In this document: positions 8,353 through 17,038 of the stretch, one piece after another
How the letters are laid out: every line of letters starts with the position of its first letter
Position numbering within the stretch: the stretch's first letter is position 1
Source: Blautia sp. An81
GTDB taxonomy: Bacteria; Bacillota; Clostridia; Lachnospirales; Lachnospiraceae
DNA length: 64,000 nucleotides
Assembly: GCF_002161285.1 (NCBI RefSeq)
Contig: NZ_NFHH01000005.1
Coordinates: forward strand, 120,428-184,427
Reading direction: 5' to 3'
The notes under the pieces: model-generated
What the model saw: only the letters and a program-made list of their open reading frames with translations
The model's database searches: none
Told to the model about the DNA's origin: nothing
Program-made: the position numbers and the translations under genes

Positions 8353-9228
8353 TTACTCCGATGGCACCCAGAACCCATATTCTACAGTACCCTGATCCCA
8401 CTGTCCCTGCACCAGGTATACAGAACCAGGCTGGGCGTTAAACTCCAGATTTCCCTTTCCACTTTTTGTCACTTCCACAGCTGTTCCCTCCGGAATCTGA
8501 TCAGCACTGTCCTGGTACTGTCCCAGAAGGGTATCATCCCAAACCAGAAGCTCTACACTCTCGGGTACTTCGTCAAAGTACAGTTCCATAGTCATGGGTT
8601 CTGAAATCTTCTTCACTTCCACCGGCTCTGTATGAAGGACATGAGCCCCATCTGTAGTAACAGTCCTGCTCTCCCCACTTTCATCTGTATATGTCCAGGT
8701 ATAACTGAGGGGATCCGGGATCATCACTGCCGCATCTGCCAGTTCATCCCTATAGCACACATTCAGATACGGCAGCTCTGAGGGATCCTTTTCTACAAAA
8801 AGCTCCTCCAGATAATGCCCGTATTGATCAATATATTTCTGGTTAGACTGCTCTGTTCTTTCCATTTTTGTGATCCCATTGTACTGGGCAGGATAGGATT
8901 CAGCAATAACGCCGTTTCCCCAGATATTCAGCACATCTCCGCTGTTCAGATCTTCCTGGGTGATCTTTTCGCCATCCTCATCATAGAGTTCGCCCTCGGG
9001 TATGTTTCCATCAAATGGGTATTCCTCTGTCAGATTTACAAAAATACTGTTTCCGTCCTCTTTCTCTAAATAAACCGCCTTCAGTGCATATTCTCCCTGG
9101 ACCTGATTTTCCTCCTGGGGTTCCTCTGAAGAAAATTGACTTCTCAGCATGTTGGCTGCTGCCAAAATGACCAGGGTCACCAGCAGTACGCCAATATAAA
9201 CAATGGGACTTGTATTATTATTTCTCAT
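8353..9228 (-). CDS. Membrane-anchored extracytoplasmic protein of unknown function
   Basis: A 291-residue protein with one hydrophobic helix near residues 8-26 (PIVYIGVLLVTLVILAAANM) preceded by MRNNNTS and followed by an acidic, polar domain. The topology is probably a short cytoplasmic N-terminus and an extracytoplasmic domain. There is no lipobox cysteine. The middle contains a DGNIPEGELYDEDGEKIT segment resembling small beta-rich secreted domains. I do not recognise a family. GGAGG lies 4 nt before the ATG. A 28-bp dyad (9270-9297) lies in its leader. Confidence 0.65.
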   Translation of the reverse strand: MRNNNTSPIVYIGVLLVTLVILAAANMLRSQFSSEEPQEENQVQGEYALKAVYLEKEDGNSIFVNLTEEYPFDGNIPEGELYDEDGEKITQEDLNSGDVLNIWGNGVIAESYPAQYNGITKMERTEQSNQKYIDQYGHYLEELFVEKDPSELPYLNVCYRDELADAAVMIPDPLSYTWTYTDESGESRTVTTDGAHVLHTEPVEVKKISEPMTMELYFDEVPESVELLVWDDTLLGQYQDSADQIPEGTAVEVTKSGKGNLEFNAQPGSVYLVQGQWDQGTVEYGFWVPSE

Positions 9229-9269
9229 AAGACCTCCTGTTTCTTTTTAAGGATACCATGAAACAACAA

Positions 9270-9297
9270 GCCAAACGGACATTTATGTTCATTTGGC
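9270..9297. promoter_or_regulatory. 28-bp dyad in the leader of the anchored protein gene
   Basis: The arms GCCAAA-c-GGACAT and ATGTTC-a-TTTGGC flank a 2-base centre, with one G.T pair in 12. It sits 42-69 bp upstream of the gene at 8353-9228 and could be an operator or a 5' leader hairpin. Confidence 0.45.
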
Positions 9298-9414
9298 GGC
9301 TGTAGGTGATACTAGATACAGTGTACCATAATCTTCAGTCTCGCACAATGGAAGTATCCTTCCAAAACGGTTGGTTTTACCATTTCCTATATTTCAGCCG
9401 TTTCTTACAGTCAG

Positions 9415-9443
9415 AAAAAACAGCCTCAAAAATGAAGCTGTTT
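9415..9443 (-). terminator. Rho-independent terminator of the histidine/methylaspartate cluster
   Basis: On the minus strand AAACAGC-TTCA pairs with TGAG-GCTGTTT and is followed by a run of T. It lies 16 bp beyond the stop codon of the hydratase beta subunit, the last gene of the cluster. Confidence 0.8.
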
Positions 9444-9458
9444 ATCCGATTTCTTATT

Positions 9459-9995
9459 CTATTTTAACACTTCTTCGTATAAATTATTTCCCTGAGAATC
9501 AATAACTACAATCACTGGGAGATTTTCTACTTCCAGCTTTCTGATAGCCTCTGTTCCCAGATCCTCATAGGCGATCACTTCTGCCTTTTTTATACATTTA
9601 GAAAGAAGAGCTCCTGCTCCTCCCACTGCAGCGAAAAATACTGCACCGTTCCGGACAATAGCCTCTGTTACCTCTGGTTTTCTTTTTCCTTTTCCAATCA
9701 TGGCTGTAAGGCCCAGGTCCAGAAGCCTGGGGGTATATTTATCCATACGGCTGGCAGTGGTAGGCCCTGCAGAGCCAATAGGCCTTCCCTCTCTTGCCGG
9801 GGTAGGTCCCATATAGTAAATCACATTCCCTTCCAGTTCTATTGGAAGCTTCTCTCCCTTATCAAGTGCCTGGGACATCCGCAGATGTGCCGCATCTCTG
9901 GCTGTATAGATAGTTCCCGTAATATATACATAATCCCCTGCTCTCAAGGTCTTTACCTCTTCCCGATCCAGAGGCGCTTTCATATATCTGTCCAT
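9459..9995 (-). CDS. Class I fumarase-type hydratase, beta subunit (probable mesaconase)
   Basis: This is the C-terminal (swivel) half of the two-subunit class I hydratase; with the alpha subunit it adds water to an unsaturated dicarboxylate. The 178 residues include LRAGDYVYITGTIYTARDAAH and GPTTASRMDKYTPRLL, diagnostic of the beta domain. Sequence alone would say fumarate hydratase. The operon contains methylaspartate ammonia-lyase, which makes mesaconate, and a citrate-lyase-like enzyme, so I infer mesaconate hydration to citramalate. Some fumarases do both. GGAGG precedes the ATG and the gene follows the alpha subunit by 21 bp. Confidence 0.9.
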   Translation of the reverse strand: MDRYMKAPLDREEVKTLRAGDYVYITGTIYTARDAAHLRMSQALDKGEKLPIELEGNVIYYMGPTPAREGRPIGSAGPTTASRMDKYTPRLLDLGLTAMIGKGKRKPEVTEAIVRNGAVFFAAVGGAGALLSKCIKKAEVIAYEDLGTEAIRKLEVENLPVIVVIDSQGNNLYEEVLK

Positions 9996-10016
9996 GTTCC
10001 TTCCTCCTGTAAATTC

Positions 10017-10862
10017 TTAGATGGTCCGCACTATATGGCGGTTTACATGGCAGCACATATTCACTGCCACTGGAAGTCCCGCAATGTGGGTAGCATAAGT
10101 ATTGATATTCACTGCCAGAGCGGTAGTATCTCCGCCCAATCCAGCAGGGCCCAGACCAATCTCATTGATCTTTGCAAGAAGCTCCTCCTCCATCTCCTTT
10201 ATATGAGGCAGGGGAGAATGGGTCCCGATTTCTCTTGTTAAGGCTTTTTTAGCCAGAATGGCTGCTTTCTCAAATGTACCTCCGATACCTACTCCTACGA
10301 CTACTGGGGGACAGGCGTTAGGACCTGCTTCTCTTACTGTATTCAGAATAGCCTCTTTAACTCCTTCTGCTCCATCTGCAGGTTTCAGCATACAGATTTT
10401 GCTCATGTTCTCACTTCCAAAACCTTTTGGCGCCAAAGTGATCTCCACCTGGTCTCCGGGAACAATCTCATAGTGGATTACCGCAGGCGTATTGTCTTTC
10501 GTATTCACCCTCAAAAGAGGATCTCCTACTACAGATTTTCTCAGATAGCCTTCTTCATATCCCCGGCGAACACCTTCATTCACTGCTTCTTCTACACTGC
10601 CGCCTTCAAAATGTACATCCTGGCCGATTTTCAGGAAGACTACGGCCATACCTGTATCCTGGCAGATAGGAATCATATCCTCTCCAGCAATGTCCAGATT
10701 TTCCAGAAGCTGGCCCAGTATCTGCTTTGCCAGGGGCTTTGATTCCTTGTCATAAGCCTCCCGCATAGCCTTCTCCATATCAGGCGCCAGATAATGATTT
10801 GCCTGAATGCACATTTCTTTAATGTTTTCTGTGAGCAGCTCTGTATTTACGCTTCTAATCAT
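10017..10862 (-). CDS. Class I fumarase-type hydratase, alpha subunit (probable mesaconase)
   Basis: This is the iron-sulfur catalytic half of the two-subunit class I hydratase. Visible motifs are PICQDTGMAVVF, EGYLRKSVVGDPL, GFGSENMSKICML and GPNACPPVVVGVGIGG. The conserved cysteines in CQDTG, KICML and NACPP are the expected ligands of the oxygen-sensitive 4Fe-4S cluster. The start is the ATG of MIRSVNTE, with GGAGG 9 nt upstream; a TTG six codons earlier lies inside that site. The context (methylaspartate ammonia-lyase two genes upstream, lyase subunits in the same run) favours mesaconate as the substrate. Substrate specificity cannot be settled from sequence. Confidence 0.92.
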   Translation of the reverse strand: MIRSVNTELLTENIKEMCIQANHYLAPDMEKAMREAYDKESKPLAKQILGQLLENLDIAGEDMIPICQDTGMAVVFLKIGQDVHFEGGSVEEAVNEGVRRGYEEGYLRKSVVGDPLLRVNTKDNTPAVIHYEIVPGDQVEITLAPKGFGSENMSKICMLKPADGAEGVKEAILNTVREAGPNACPPVVVGVGIGGTFEKAAILAKKALTREIGTHSPLPHIKEMEEELLAKINEIGLGPAGLGGDTTALAVNINTYATHIAGLPVAVNMCCHVNRHIVRTI

Positions 10863-10893
10863 ATCTTTATTTTCCTCCAATGTTACTAGTGCA

Positions 10894-11838
10894 CTAACTT
10901 CTATGAAGCTGCCGGTTCAGATCGATACGGTTCAGCTCATGGATATCTTCTGTTCTGTTTCCTCCGATCAGACCGATCAGCATATAATACCCTGTAGCCG
11001 GATCCTGTGGATAATCTTTAACCAGCGAAAAGTCCTCAATCTTTCCTGTGCTGGAAATATGCATTCTGGGTCCCAGGCACTCTATGATATAATCTCCGAT
11101 CTGCACATGGTTTTCATCGTAATAAGATACCGGCAGGTCCTTTTTTACTGCTTCCCGGACCTTCTCCTCCAGCCATTCCAGATCTACAGAGGGCTTTTCC
11201 TCAAACAGCAGAACGAAGCCATGGCGTACATCTGATCTGGGGCCGTCCTGGGCATAGCCTTCCCCCATGAAATACACACACAGGTCTTCCAGGGTATGGG
11301 CCATTTTCCGGTAGGCTACAGACTTATGCACAATGCCGGCAATATTCTCCGGCAACGGCCCAAACATATTAGGCCTGGTAATAATGATCTCCTCTCCGAT
11401 TCCTACCAGGAGATCCGCATTTCTGTTCAGGAAAGGATGAATGAGCTCAAAGTGCTCTACGATCACCATTTTCCCATACCTGGCAGCCTCCAGAATGGCA
11501 TCTGCCAGCACATGCATCTGGGTAAAGGCAGACTCAAAACGGATATCCAGGTGGTATGTATGGGGAGAAAAGGGGTCTGACAAGTCTTCATGGAGAAGGG
11601 GAAGAGGACGGACATTGACGCCTTCGTCATCGTTGGTCAGGTCCAGTCCGGGAAACATTCCCTTAATGAGCAGGCTCTTTCCTGCTCCCGCATCCCCGAT
11701 TATACCGATAATGTGATCAAAGGGGCTGAGGTACATCTGGCTCAGCTGCATCCCCAGGTCTGCCATACGGCGGTTTCCTCTGGGGGCAAAATAAAAACTG
11801 TACAGGTTACTGTCCTGCATTTGTCTTGAATATGCCAT
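10894..11838 (-). CDS. P-loop protein with an AlaRS second-additional-domain-like C-terminus
   Basis: The N-terminal half carries a Walker A motif, GDAGAGKS, near residues 48-55. A hydrophobic strand MVIVEHFELI (about 124-133) may act as Walker B. The C-terminal half (about 190-314) has HTLEDLCVYFMGEG and resembles the second additional domain of threonyl/alanyl-tRNA synthetases, but lacks the HxxxH/CxxxH zinc pair seen in the AlaX gene of this window. Similar genes recur, to my recollection, in clostridial methylaspartate clusters. It lies between methylaspartate ammonia-lyase and the hydratase, so a role in that pathway is likely. What it does is not known; a substrate-sensing or maturation NTPase is only a guess. 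Confidence 0.72.
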   Translation of the reverse strand: MAYSRQMQDSNLYSFYFAPRGNRRMADLGMQLSQMYLSPFDHIIGIIGDAGAGKSLLIKGMFPGLDLTNDDEGVNVRPLPLLHEDLSDPFSPHTYHLDIRFESAFTQMHVLADAILEAARYGKMVIVEHFELIHPFLNRNADLLVGIGEEIIITRPNMFGPLPENIAGIVHKSVAYRKMAHTLEDLCVYFMGEGYAQDGPRSDVRHGFVLLFEEKPSVDLEWLEEKVREAVKKDLPVSYYDENHVQIGDYIIECLGPRMHISSTGKIEDFSLVKDYPQDPATGYYMLIGLIGGNRTEDIHELNRIDLNRQLHRS

Positions 11839-11934
11839 AAAATTTTCCTCTCAGATTTAAAGCCAGAAGGCCAAACACGCTTTACGAATCCTTCTGCAAG
11901 CGGTTTGGCCTTTCCATATCCTATATACTTCCTG

Positions 11935-13179
11935 CTATTTTCCTGCTTTTCTCAGAGCAAGGATTCTTTCCATTTCATTGTAAACAATCATGTAGCCTTC
12001 GTCAACACCCATACCAGGCTTTGCCAGGATCTGATCCGGTTTTGTGGCCATCGCACAGTTCACACATACCTGAGCAGACCGGTCTGTCTCATTGCAGGTT
12101 CCACCCTGGTAAGCGCCGAAGCCTTTCTCCTTACAATAGAGAACAGCCTCTACGATATTGTTGATGCCTCCCAAGTCCGGAGTCTTGATCTGAGCCATAT
12201 GTCCGGCTTTATTGTCAGCAAAATATTTTACGTCCTCCAGGGTATTACACCACTCATCTGCAACCAGCTCTACGTTAATGCCTCTTCTGTCAACTTCTTC
12301 TCTGAGACCTTTCAGGCAGAGCATCTGTTTTTCTCTTTCCTCTGCATCCATAGGCCCTTCAATTCTTAAATGGAATGGCTTAGCTGCCTCTTCCAGCTCT
12401 GCCAGATAATCTGCCATAGCCGGGTAATTGTCCACGCCGAAAACCGCTCCGATAGTTCCATATACGTCAATGTGGAAAATCGGCATATAATCTTCGTCAT
12501 GGCGGAGCTTCAGCACACGGTCTCTCAGCCATGCCACATACTCCTTCAGAATCTCTCCATGCTCGCCCAGCTTTGTCTTTACATTATTGATCAGAGCATG
12601 AGGCATTACTGCAGCACCCTTTAAGATCATCTTGTCTGCATTATCATAACGGCTGTCACCAGACTGGGTGAAGATTGGAATCGGCTCCTCTGAAACTGTT
12701 GTGCCATACTCATCTGCCACTACTTCACACATAAGACGTTTGGTAGATTTTGCCACAGCATCCAGAATGGCCTGGCTTACACCGTAGCGGATAGCTGTGT
12801 GAAGACGTTTTCCATCTACCTGGATATTCTCCAGCATCTCACACAGTCCCTTGAAGCTGTCTGCCTCTTTGCCAACCAGTTCCGGTTTGATATATTTCTC
12901 AATAATGGGGATAAAATCCTCAGCCAGGAACAGAGGATCACGTCCGCCTGCTCCAGAATACTGTACAGCGGCGCAGTCACCCCAGGCAATCTGGCCGTCT
13001 TCCAGGATCAACATAACGGAGATAGCCTCTCCCGCCTGTCTCACAGACTTAAACCCAGGGGTTACAGTCTCACCAAAATAAGCTGCACCGTCAGAAACGG
13101 CACCTTTTTTAATTGCTCTCTGATCATCAAAGAAAAATCCTGTTCTGGCTTTGGAACACACAAGATCTACTATTTTCAT
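11935..13179 (-). CDS. mal: Methylaspartate ammonia-lyase
   Basis: This enolase-superfamily enzyme removes ammonia from (2S,3S)-3-methylaspartate to give mesaconate. The 414-residue length matches the family (about 413). The TIM-barrel half contains HIDVYGTIG, LRIEGPMDAE, ELVADEWCNTLED and QIKTPDLGG; in the characterised clostridial enzyme the lysine of this last motif is the catalytic base. The start is the ATG of MKIVDLVCSK because AAAGGAG lies 6 nt upstream. The open frame extends further, but only into the repeat spacer. It is separated from glmE by about 1 kb of structured repeats, whereas the downstream gene follows after 96 bp. Confidence 0.96.
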   Translation of the reverse strand: MKIVDLVCSKARTGFFFDDQRAIKKGAVSDGAAYFGETVTPGFKSVRQAGEAISVMLILEDGQIAWGDCAAVQYSGAGGRDPLFLAEDFIPIIEKYIKPELVGKEADSFKGLCEMLENIQVDGKRLHTAIRYGVSQAILDAVAKSTKRLMCEVVADEYGTTVSEEPIPIFTQSGDSRYDNADKMILKGAAVMPHALINNVKTKLGEHGEILKEYVAWLRDRVLKLRHDEDYMPIFHIDVYGTIGAVFGVDNYPAMADYLAELEEAAKPFHLRIEGPMDAEEREKQMLCLKGLREEVDRRGINVELVADEWCNTLEDVKYFADNKAGHMAQIKTPDLGGINNIVEAVLYCKEKGFGAYQGGTCNETDRSAQVCVNCAMATKPDQILAKPGMGVDEGYMIVYNEMERILALRKAGK

Positions 13180-13256
13180 TTTTTTCTCCTTTTTTGCGGA
13201 GCCGAAGGGGATTTTGGGCGAAAACGAAAGGAGTGGGAAAGGGAGGTTATAATGGT

Positions 13257-13381
13257 CAGTCTCTTCAATGCATTGCATTCGCCTCAGGGGACATAGGCGT
13301 CTTTTCTTGCTCAAAACCCTTTTCAATTCGCAGAAAAGACGCCTATATCCCCTGAGGTGTTCAGATTTCTTGCAGGGACTG
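13257..13381. repeat. Hairpin repeat family I, copy A
   Basis: Outer arms CAGTCTC and GGGACTG enclose a long inner stem. The left inner arm (13282-13310) contains CCTCAGGGGACATAGGCGTC and TTTTCT. The right inner arm (13330-13356) is its near-perfect complement, around a loop TCAAAACCCTTTTCAATTC. The repeat begins in the leader of mal. Confidence 0.8.
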
Positions 13382-13536
13382 GGATTTAGGTTTTCTTTTC
13401 CCTGGTTTTCATTTTCGGCAATATGCAGCCGGCGGCTTCGCTAATATTTGCCAGCCGCCCATCCGGCTGTTGGTTTTTGGCTCCGGTTTGTTTATGATTT
13501 GTTTTTTTGTTTTTTGATAATTCGCAGGGGGGTGGA

Positions 13537-13662
13537 CAGTCCCTTCAATGCAGCATGTTCGCCTCAGGGGATATAGGTGTCTTTTCTTGCTCAAAACCGT
13601 TTTTCATTCGCAGAAAAGACACCTATGTCCCCTTCGGCGTTCATTTTTTTTTGCAGGGACTG
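13537..13662. repeat. Hairpin repeat family I, copy B
   Basis: Direct copy of 13257-13381 displaced by 280 bp. Outer arms are CAGTCCC and GGGACTG. The inner arms contain GGTGTC and GACACC where copy A has GGCGTC and GACGCC, a paired change that keeps the stem. The loop differs at only a few positions. Confidence 0.8.
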
Positions 13663-13769
13663 GGATTCAGGTGTTCTCTTTTCTGAAAATACCATTCTCA
13701 GAAAAGACTTCTGCAGCAGTTCCAAAAAACTGCCTGTAGCTTATCCAACATAGCCACAGAACTATATCC

Positions 13770-13855
13770 CAGCCTCAGTGGACCCAGGTGGTGGGGGATA
13801 GGCGAATTAAAACGCCTTTGAGCCTAGACCCCACTTCCTGGGGCCTCTGAGGCTG
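13770..13855. repeat. Hairpin repeat family II, unit 1
   Basis: CAGCCTCAG (13770-13778) pairs with CTGAGGCTG (13847-13855). The stem continues through a CCCAGG block and TGGGG-ga-TAGGC against GCCTA-ga-CCCCA, leaving symmetric GA/GA mismatches. The terminal loop holds AATTAAAACGCCTTTGA. Of the 27 outer base pairs, 23 are Watson-Crick. Confidence 0.8.
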
Positions 13856-13922
13856 TACACCACCCTACGTTTTCCCCGCAGCTCTGAGGTACAGTCCCGA
13901 CCTGTGTCATAAAACTGTATCC

Positions 13923-14009
13923 CAGCCCCAACGGTCCCTGGTAGTGGGGGATAGGCGAATTTTAAACACCTTTGAGCCTAGACCCCACTTCCTGGGGCCT
14001 CTGAGGCTG
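13923..14009. repeat. Hairpin repeat family II, unit 2
   Basis: Starts 153 bp after unit 1. From its loop through its right arm and the following linker, 62 bases (13969-14030) are identical to 13815-13876 of unit 1. Its left arm has drifted, so the outer stem has six mismatches or wobbles in 27 positions while the TGGGG-ga-TAGGC inner part is unchanged. Confidence 0.78.
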
Positions 14010-14076
14010 TACACCACCCTACGTTTTCCCTGCAGCTCTGAGGCACAGTCCCTCTCTGCGCTATAAAACTGTATCC

Positions 14077-14160
14077 CAGTCCCGGTACGCCAGGCTGGGG
14101 AGCTCAGGCTAATTTAAAACGCCTTTGAGCCTGAGCCCCCAGCCTGGCGCTCCGGGACTG
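14077..14160. repeat. Hairpin repeat family II, unit 3 (divergent stem, near-perfect pairing)
   Basis: Starts 154 bp after unit 2. CAGTCCCGG pairs with CCGGGACTG, then GCCAGGCTGGGG with CCCCAGCCTGGC, then GCTCAGGC with GCCTGAGC. The only breaks are a 3-base internal loop and one bulged A. The stem sequence differs from units 1 and 2 but the loop (TTAAAACGCCTTTGA) is retained. Confidence 0.82.
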
Positions 14161-14200
14161 AACACAACTTATGCCGCTTCCCGGAACTGCCCCCTCAGTC

Positions 14201-15649
14201 TCATTTCGGCTTTCCTACCAGTCTTCCTTTGCTGATGGCATATACATCGTCGATGACCATCTGGAAAGAGGCTTTTCTCTTTTCCATTTTTGCTCTGTGC
14301 TCAATCTTATTTAAGTTGTAATTTACCAGTTCTTTTGGCAGAGGCACGTGTGCCGGGTTCAGATACCGTACTGCACCTTCAAAGTCACGAGCCGGAAGCA
14401 TTTTTCCGTAATTGTACTTGCTGGGTGCAAATGGAATATCAATAACACCTGCTTTTACCGCCCGGATAGCGCCAAGGGCCAGGTCTCCCTTTCCAAGCTC
14501 AAAGCTCTTGTCTACGATGGCTCTGGTTTCTTCCTTGATGATCGCTTTTTCCAGCTCCAGTGCAGAACTCTTCAGTTCCTGATCTGCCAGAAGGGAAATC
14601 GCCTGTTTTGTACATCTCAGACCCTGAGCGTTAGCCTCCATAGTCGGCACGCCGATAGCCTCATGAGGAGTTTTTACAATAACTTTTGTGGCTTTTGCCA
14701 GAGCTGCCACAGAGCTTCCCCAGGAAATAACTGCAAAAGCTTTTGCCTCGTCCTGAGGGAATCCGCCCATCCACTGATGGAGAACAGTGGTCACGGTTGT
14801 ATCCTCGTAGCCGTACTGCTCCAGATATTCCTCAGTCAGCTCTTCCAAAACACGGAGAGCGGCTACGTCCTGAACCAGGTTTCCGCACTGTCCGTATCCC
14901 ACAGTGATATTCTTTACACCCTGTTCTGCTGCCAGCATAGCCTCAATAATTGCCACTGCGTTAGACATAGACGGCGGCACCAGGGTACCGGTAAGAGGTC
15001 CGTAAGGCTCACGGTTAATGGATACTCCGGCTTCTTCATAAATGCCGGTCAGACGGTCTACATACTGCCAGTCATAAATTGTTCTTTCAAGAGGAACGTC
15101 TTTTGCGTATGGAATATTGTAGGAAATACCGCCTCCCTCATAGCTGGTAAATCCTCCTGCGTAACAGATTTCTGTGAGAAGGCGGGCATCCGGAGTGCCG
15201 TGGCGCACCTGTACCGGAATATCCAGGTTTTCGATAATCTGACGGCAGCCGTACACTCCATGGTTTACTGCCGGGAAGCCATTGAGCATAGACTTCCTGG
15301 TATGTATAGACTCTTTGATTCCATTCTCCGCTTCTTCATAGCGGTTCTGTCTGGTATAGGAATCAATCGTGGTAGGAAGCAGGTCCGCTTCTCCGTTATT
15401 CTGAAGATACTGGAGAAGTTTAATATGCTCATCGATCAGAGCTACTCCGGCTCTTGGCTGGATTAAGGTTTTCCGTTCTTTTTTTGCTTCTGACAATTTT
15501 CTTGAAAAGCTCTTTGATTCCGGCATGCTTTTGTGATATTCAATAGCCTCATCTAAGTCTACATCTTTGCCAGTGGACCACTGTCCCAGAATTTCTTTTC
15601 GGATTCCGTAAAACTCGTCATCCGACAGCTTCTTATTCATAATGTCCAT
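14201..15649 (-). CDS. glmE: Glutamate mutase (methylaspartate mutase) epsilon subunit
   Basis: This is the catalytic TIM-barrel subunit of the adenosylcobalamin-dependent mutase that rearranges L-glutamate to (2S,3S)-3-methylaspartate. The 482-residue length matches the family. Conserved stretches include [53 protein letters not shown] and [19 protein letters not shown]. The start is the ATG of MDIMNKKL, with GGAGA 9 nt upstream inside the glmL coding region, so the genes overlap by 17 bases and are coupled. It acts with glmS, which carries the cobalamin, and needs glmL for reactivation. The 3' end faces the repeat spacer. Confidence 0.97.
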   Translation of the reverse strand: MDIMNKKLSDDEFYGIRKEILGQWSTGKDVDLDEAIEYHKSMPESKSFSRKLSEAKKERKTLIQPRAGVALIDEHIKLLQYLQNNGEADLLPTTIDSYTRQNRYEEAENGIKESIHTRKSMLNGFPAVNHGVYGCRQIIENLDIPVQVRHGTPDARLLTEICYAGGFTSYEGGGISYNIPYAKDVPLERTIYDWQYVDRLTGIYEEAGVSINREPYGPLTGTLVPPSMSNAVAIIEAMLAAEQGVKNITVGYGQCGNLVQDVAALRVLEELTEEYLEQYGYEDTTVTTVLHQWMGGFPQDEAKAFAVISWGSSVAALAKATKVIVKTPHEAIGVPTMEANAQGLRCTKQAISLLADQELKSSALELEKAIIKEETRAIVDKSFELGKGDLALGAIRAVKAGVIDIPFAPSKYNYGKMLPARDFEGAVRYLNPAHVPLPKELVNYNLNKIEHRAKMEKRKASFQMVIDDVYAISKGRLVGKPK

Positions 15650-17021
15650 AATCAGCAATCTCCTTCTTCATTATTTCCAGAGCAGCCAGGGGATAGTATT
15701 GAGAAAGCAAGCCCATAGCTGCCAGAATATACTTATCATCAATCAGAATCTTGGCGTTTTCCGGTCTCAACGACTCCGGTGTCTGAGGATCATAGAGCGC
15801 CTTCCCGGCAATCTCCCTGACATTTTTGGCATGGATCAGTGCTCCTCCTGTAGCCACCACATATTTCACGCTTCGCAAATCTTTTCCGCTTTGGAGGAAG
15901 GTCAGCCCTGTAGGGGTATAAACCTGCTCCAGAGTACCTGCATGACGGGAAACCGCTGTTTCTACCGCTCCGCAGGCCAGAGCGAAATCCATCTTCTCCA
16001 TTTCTTCGTTATCCGGTATATAGTCTGTATGGCTGCCCAGGAAATCCACCAATTCTGCAACTCTTTTCCTGTTAATACCTGAAAGTAAAGACAGTTTTCT
16101 GTCCCCTGCCGCTTCCAGGATTCCATGAACGCTGTACCGCATTCCAATATCGCCTTCTACGCTCCTTTTAGAATAGGGCTCTTTAAGTCCCTTCATTACT
16201 GTGCCTATGTTGGCAGGATTTCCATCTGCGATAGAATATACGTCTGTAGTAGCGCCTCCCAGGTCGACAGCTACCAGCTCTCCGATTCCCGGATGGTCTT
16301 CCCATCCTTCGGATAAAAGCTCCATAGCTGCCAGCATGGCAGAAGGCGTAGGCATAATGATCCCGGATACCAGGTCCGCCGCTTCTGAAAGCCCTTTTCC
16401 CTGAACAATTCTTTTCAGAAAAATCTCCCGGATCTGCTTCTGGGCAGGAAGCACATTCAGCTCTCCCAGCCTTGGCATCACATTTTCACATACATACACG
16501 CTCCGGTCTTTCAGAATCTCCTCACACTGGTCAGCTGCATTGCGGTTTCCCGCAATTACAATAGGGCAGTCGTAGCTCAGCCCGGAAAGAACCTGGGCGT
16601 TATACAGAATGGTTTCTGTATTTCCCCCGTCCGTTCCCCCTGTCAGAAGAATAATATCGGGATGATATTCCTCAATCTCCCTCATATCCCCTTTAGTAAG
16701 CTGAAAAGAATAAGTCTTCCATACTTTGGCTCCGGCTCCCAGGGAGGCTTCTCTGGAGGCCTGAGCAGTAAGCTCCGGCACCAGGCCTATAGAAATCATC
16801 TTCAGCCCTCCTGCTGCACTGGAGCAGGCGTACCGCTCTGCAAATTCTAATGGTCCTGTGGTTTTCTCCAGAATTTTCAGAGCATTTTCCAGTCCTTCAT
16901 TAATGTCTGTTTCTACTGTGGTATAAGCAGTGGCTGTACCCAGGACTCTGTATTCTTCCACATCCACAGCCGTTACCTTTGTATTGGTACTTCCAAAATC
17001 CACCAACAGGATTGGTTTCAT
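15633..17021 (-). CDS. glmL: Glutamate mutase-associated MutL/GlmL protein
   Basis: An ASKHA-fold ATPase that accompanies glutamate mutase and is thought to reactivate the cobalamin enzyme. Motifs are the N-terminal phosphate loop [29 protein letters not shown] in the middle, [15 protein letters not shown] near residue 250 and [14 protein letters not shown]. The ATG of MKPILLVD is chosen because it follows a GGCGGTG stretch at good spacing; a GTG three codons earlier is the alternative. It lies between glmS and glmE as in other clostridial glutamate mutase operons. Confidence 0.95.
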   Translation of the reverse strand: MKPILLVDFGSTNTKVTAVDVEEYRVLGTATAYTTVETDINEGLENALKILEKTTGPLEFAERYACSSAAGGLKMISIGLVPELTAQASREASLGAGAKVWKTYSFQLTKGDMREIEEYHPDIILLTGGTDGGNTETILYNAQVLSGLSYDCPIVIAGNRNAADQCEEILKDRSVYVCENVMPRLGELNVLPAQKQIREIFLKRIVQGKGLSEAADLVSGIIMPTPSAMLAAMELLSEGWEDHPGIGELVAVDLGGATTDVYSIADGNPANIGTVMKGLKEPYSKRSVEGDIGMRYSVHGILEAAGDRKLSLLSGINRKRVAELVDFLGSHTDYIPDNEEMEKMDFALACGAVETAVSRHAGTLEQVYTPTGLTFLQSGKDLRSVKYVVATGGALIHAKNVREIAGKALYDPQTPESLRPENAKILIDDKYILAAMGLLSQYYPLAALEIMKKEIADYGHYE

Positions 17022-17038
17022 TTTCTTCACCGCCTTGC

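Larger units (their letters stand above)
13180..14200. other. 1-kb non-coding spacer of structured repeats inside the operon
   Basis: No convincing gene lies here. Short open frames in it are by-products of the palindromic repeats and have no ribosome binding sites. It holds two copies of one long hairpin family (13257-13381, 13537-13662) and three copies of another (13770-13855, 13923-14009, 14077-14160), joined by conserved linkers. Flanking genes on both sides are transcribed leftward and belong to the same pathway, so the spacer is probably within one transcript unless a promoter inside it restarts mal. Confidence 0.75.

Noticed and set aside
13409..13739. Short open frames within the repeat spacer (both strands)
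   Set aside because: They translate the palindromic repeat arms (similar SKKR..LxPLRR pieces on both copies), have no ribosome binding sites, and carry no recognisable domain.
13770..14160. Regularly spaced repeats that might be a CRISPR array
   Set aside because: Only three units, each 84-87 bases and self-complementary over its whole length, with conserved rather than unique linkers. No cas genes are present.
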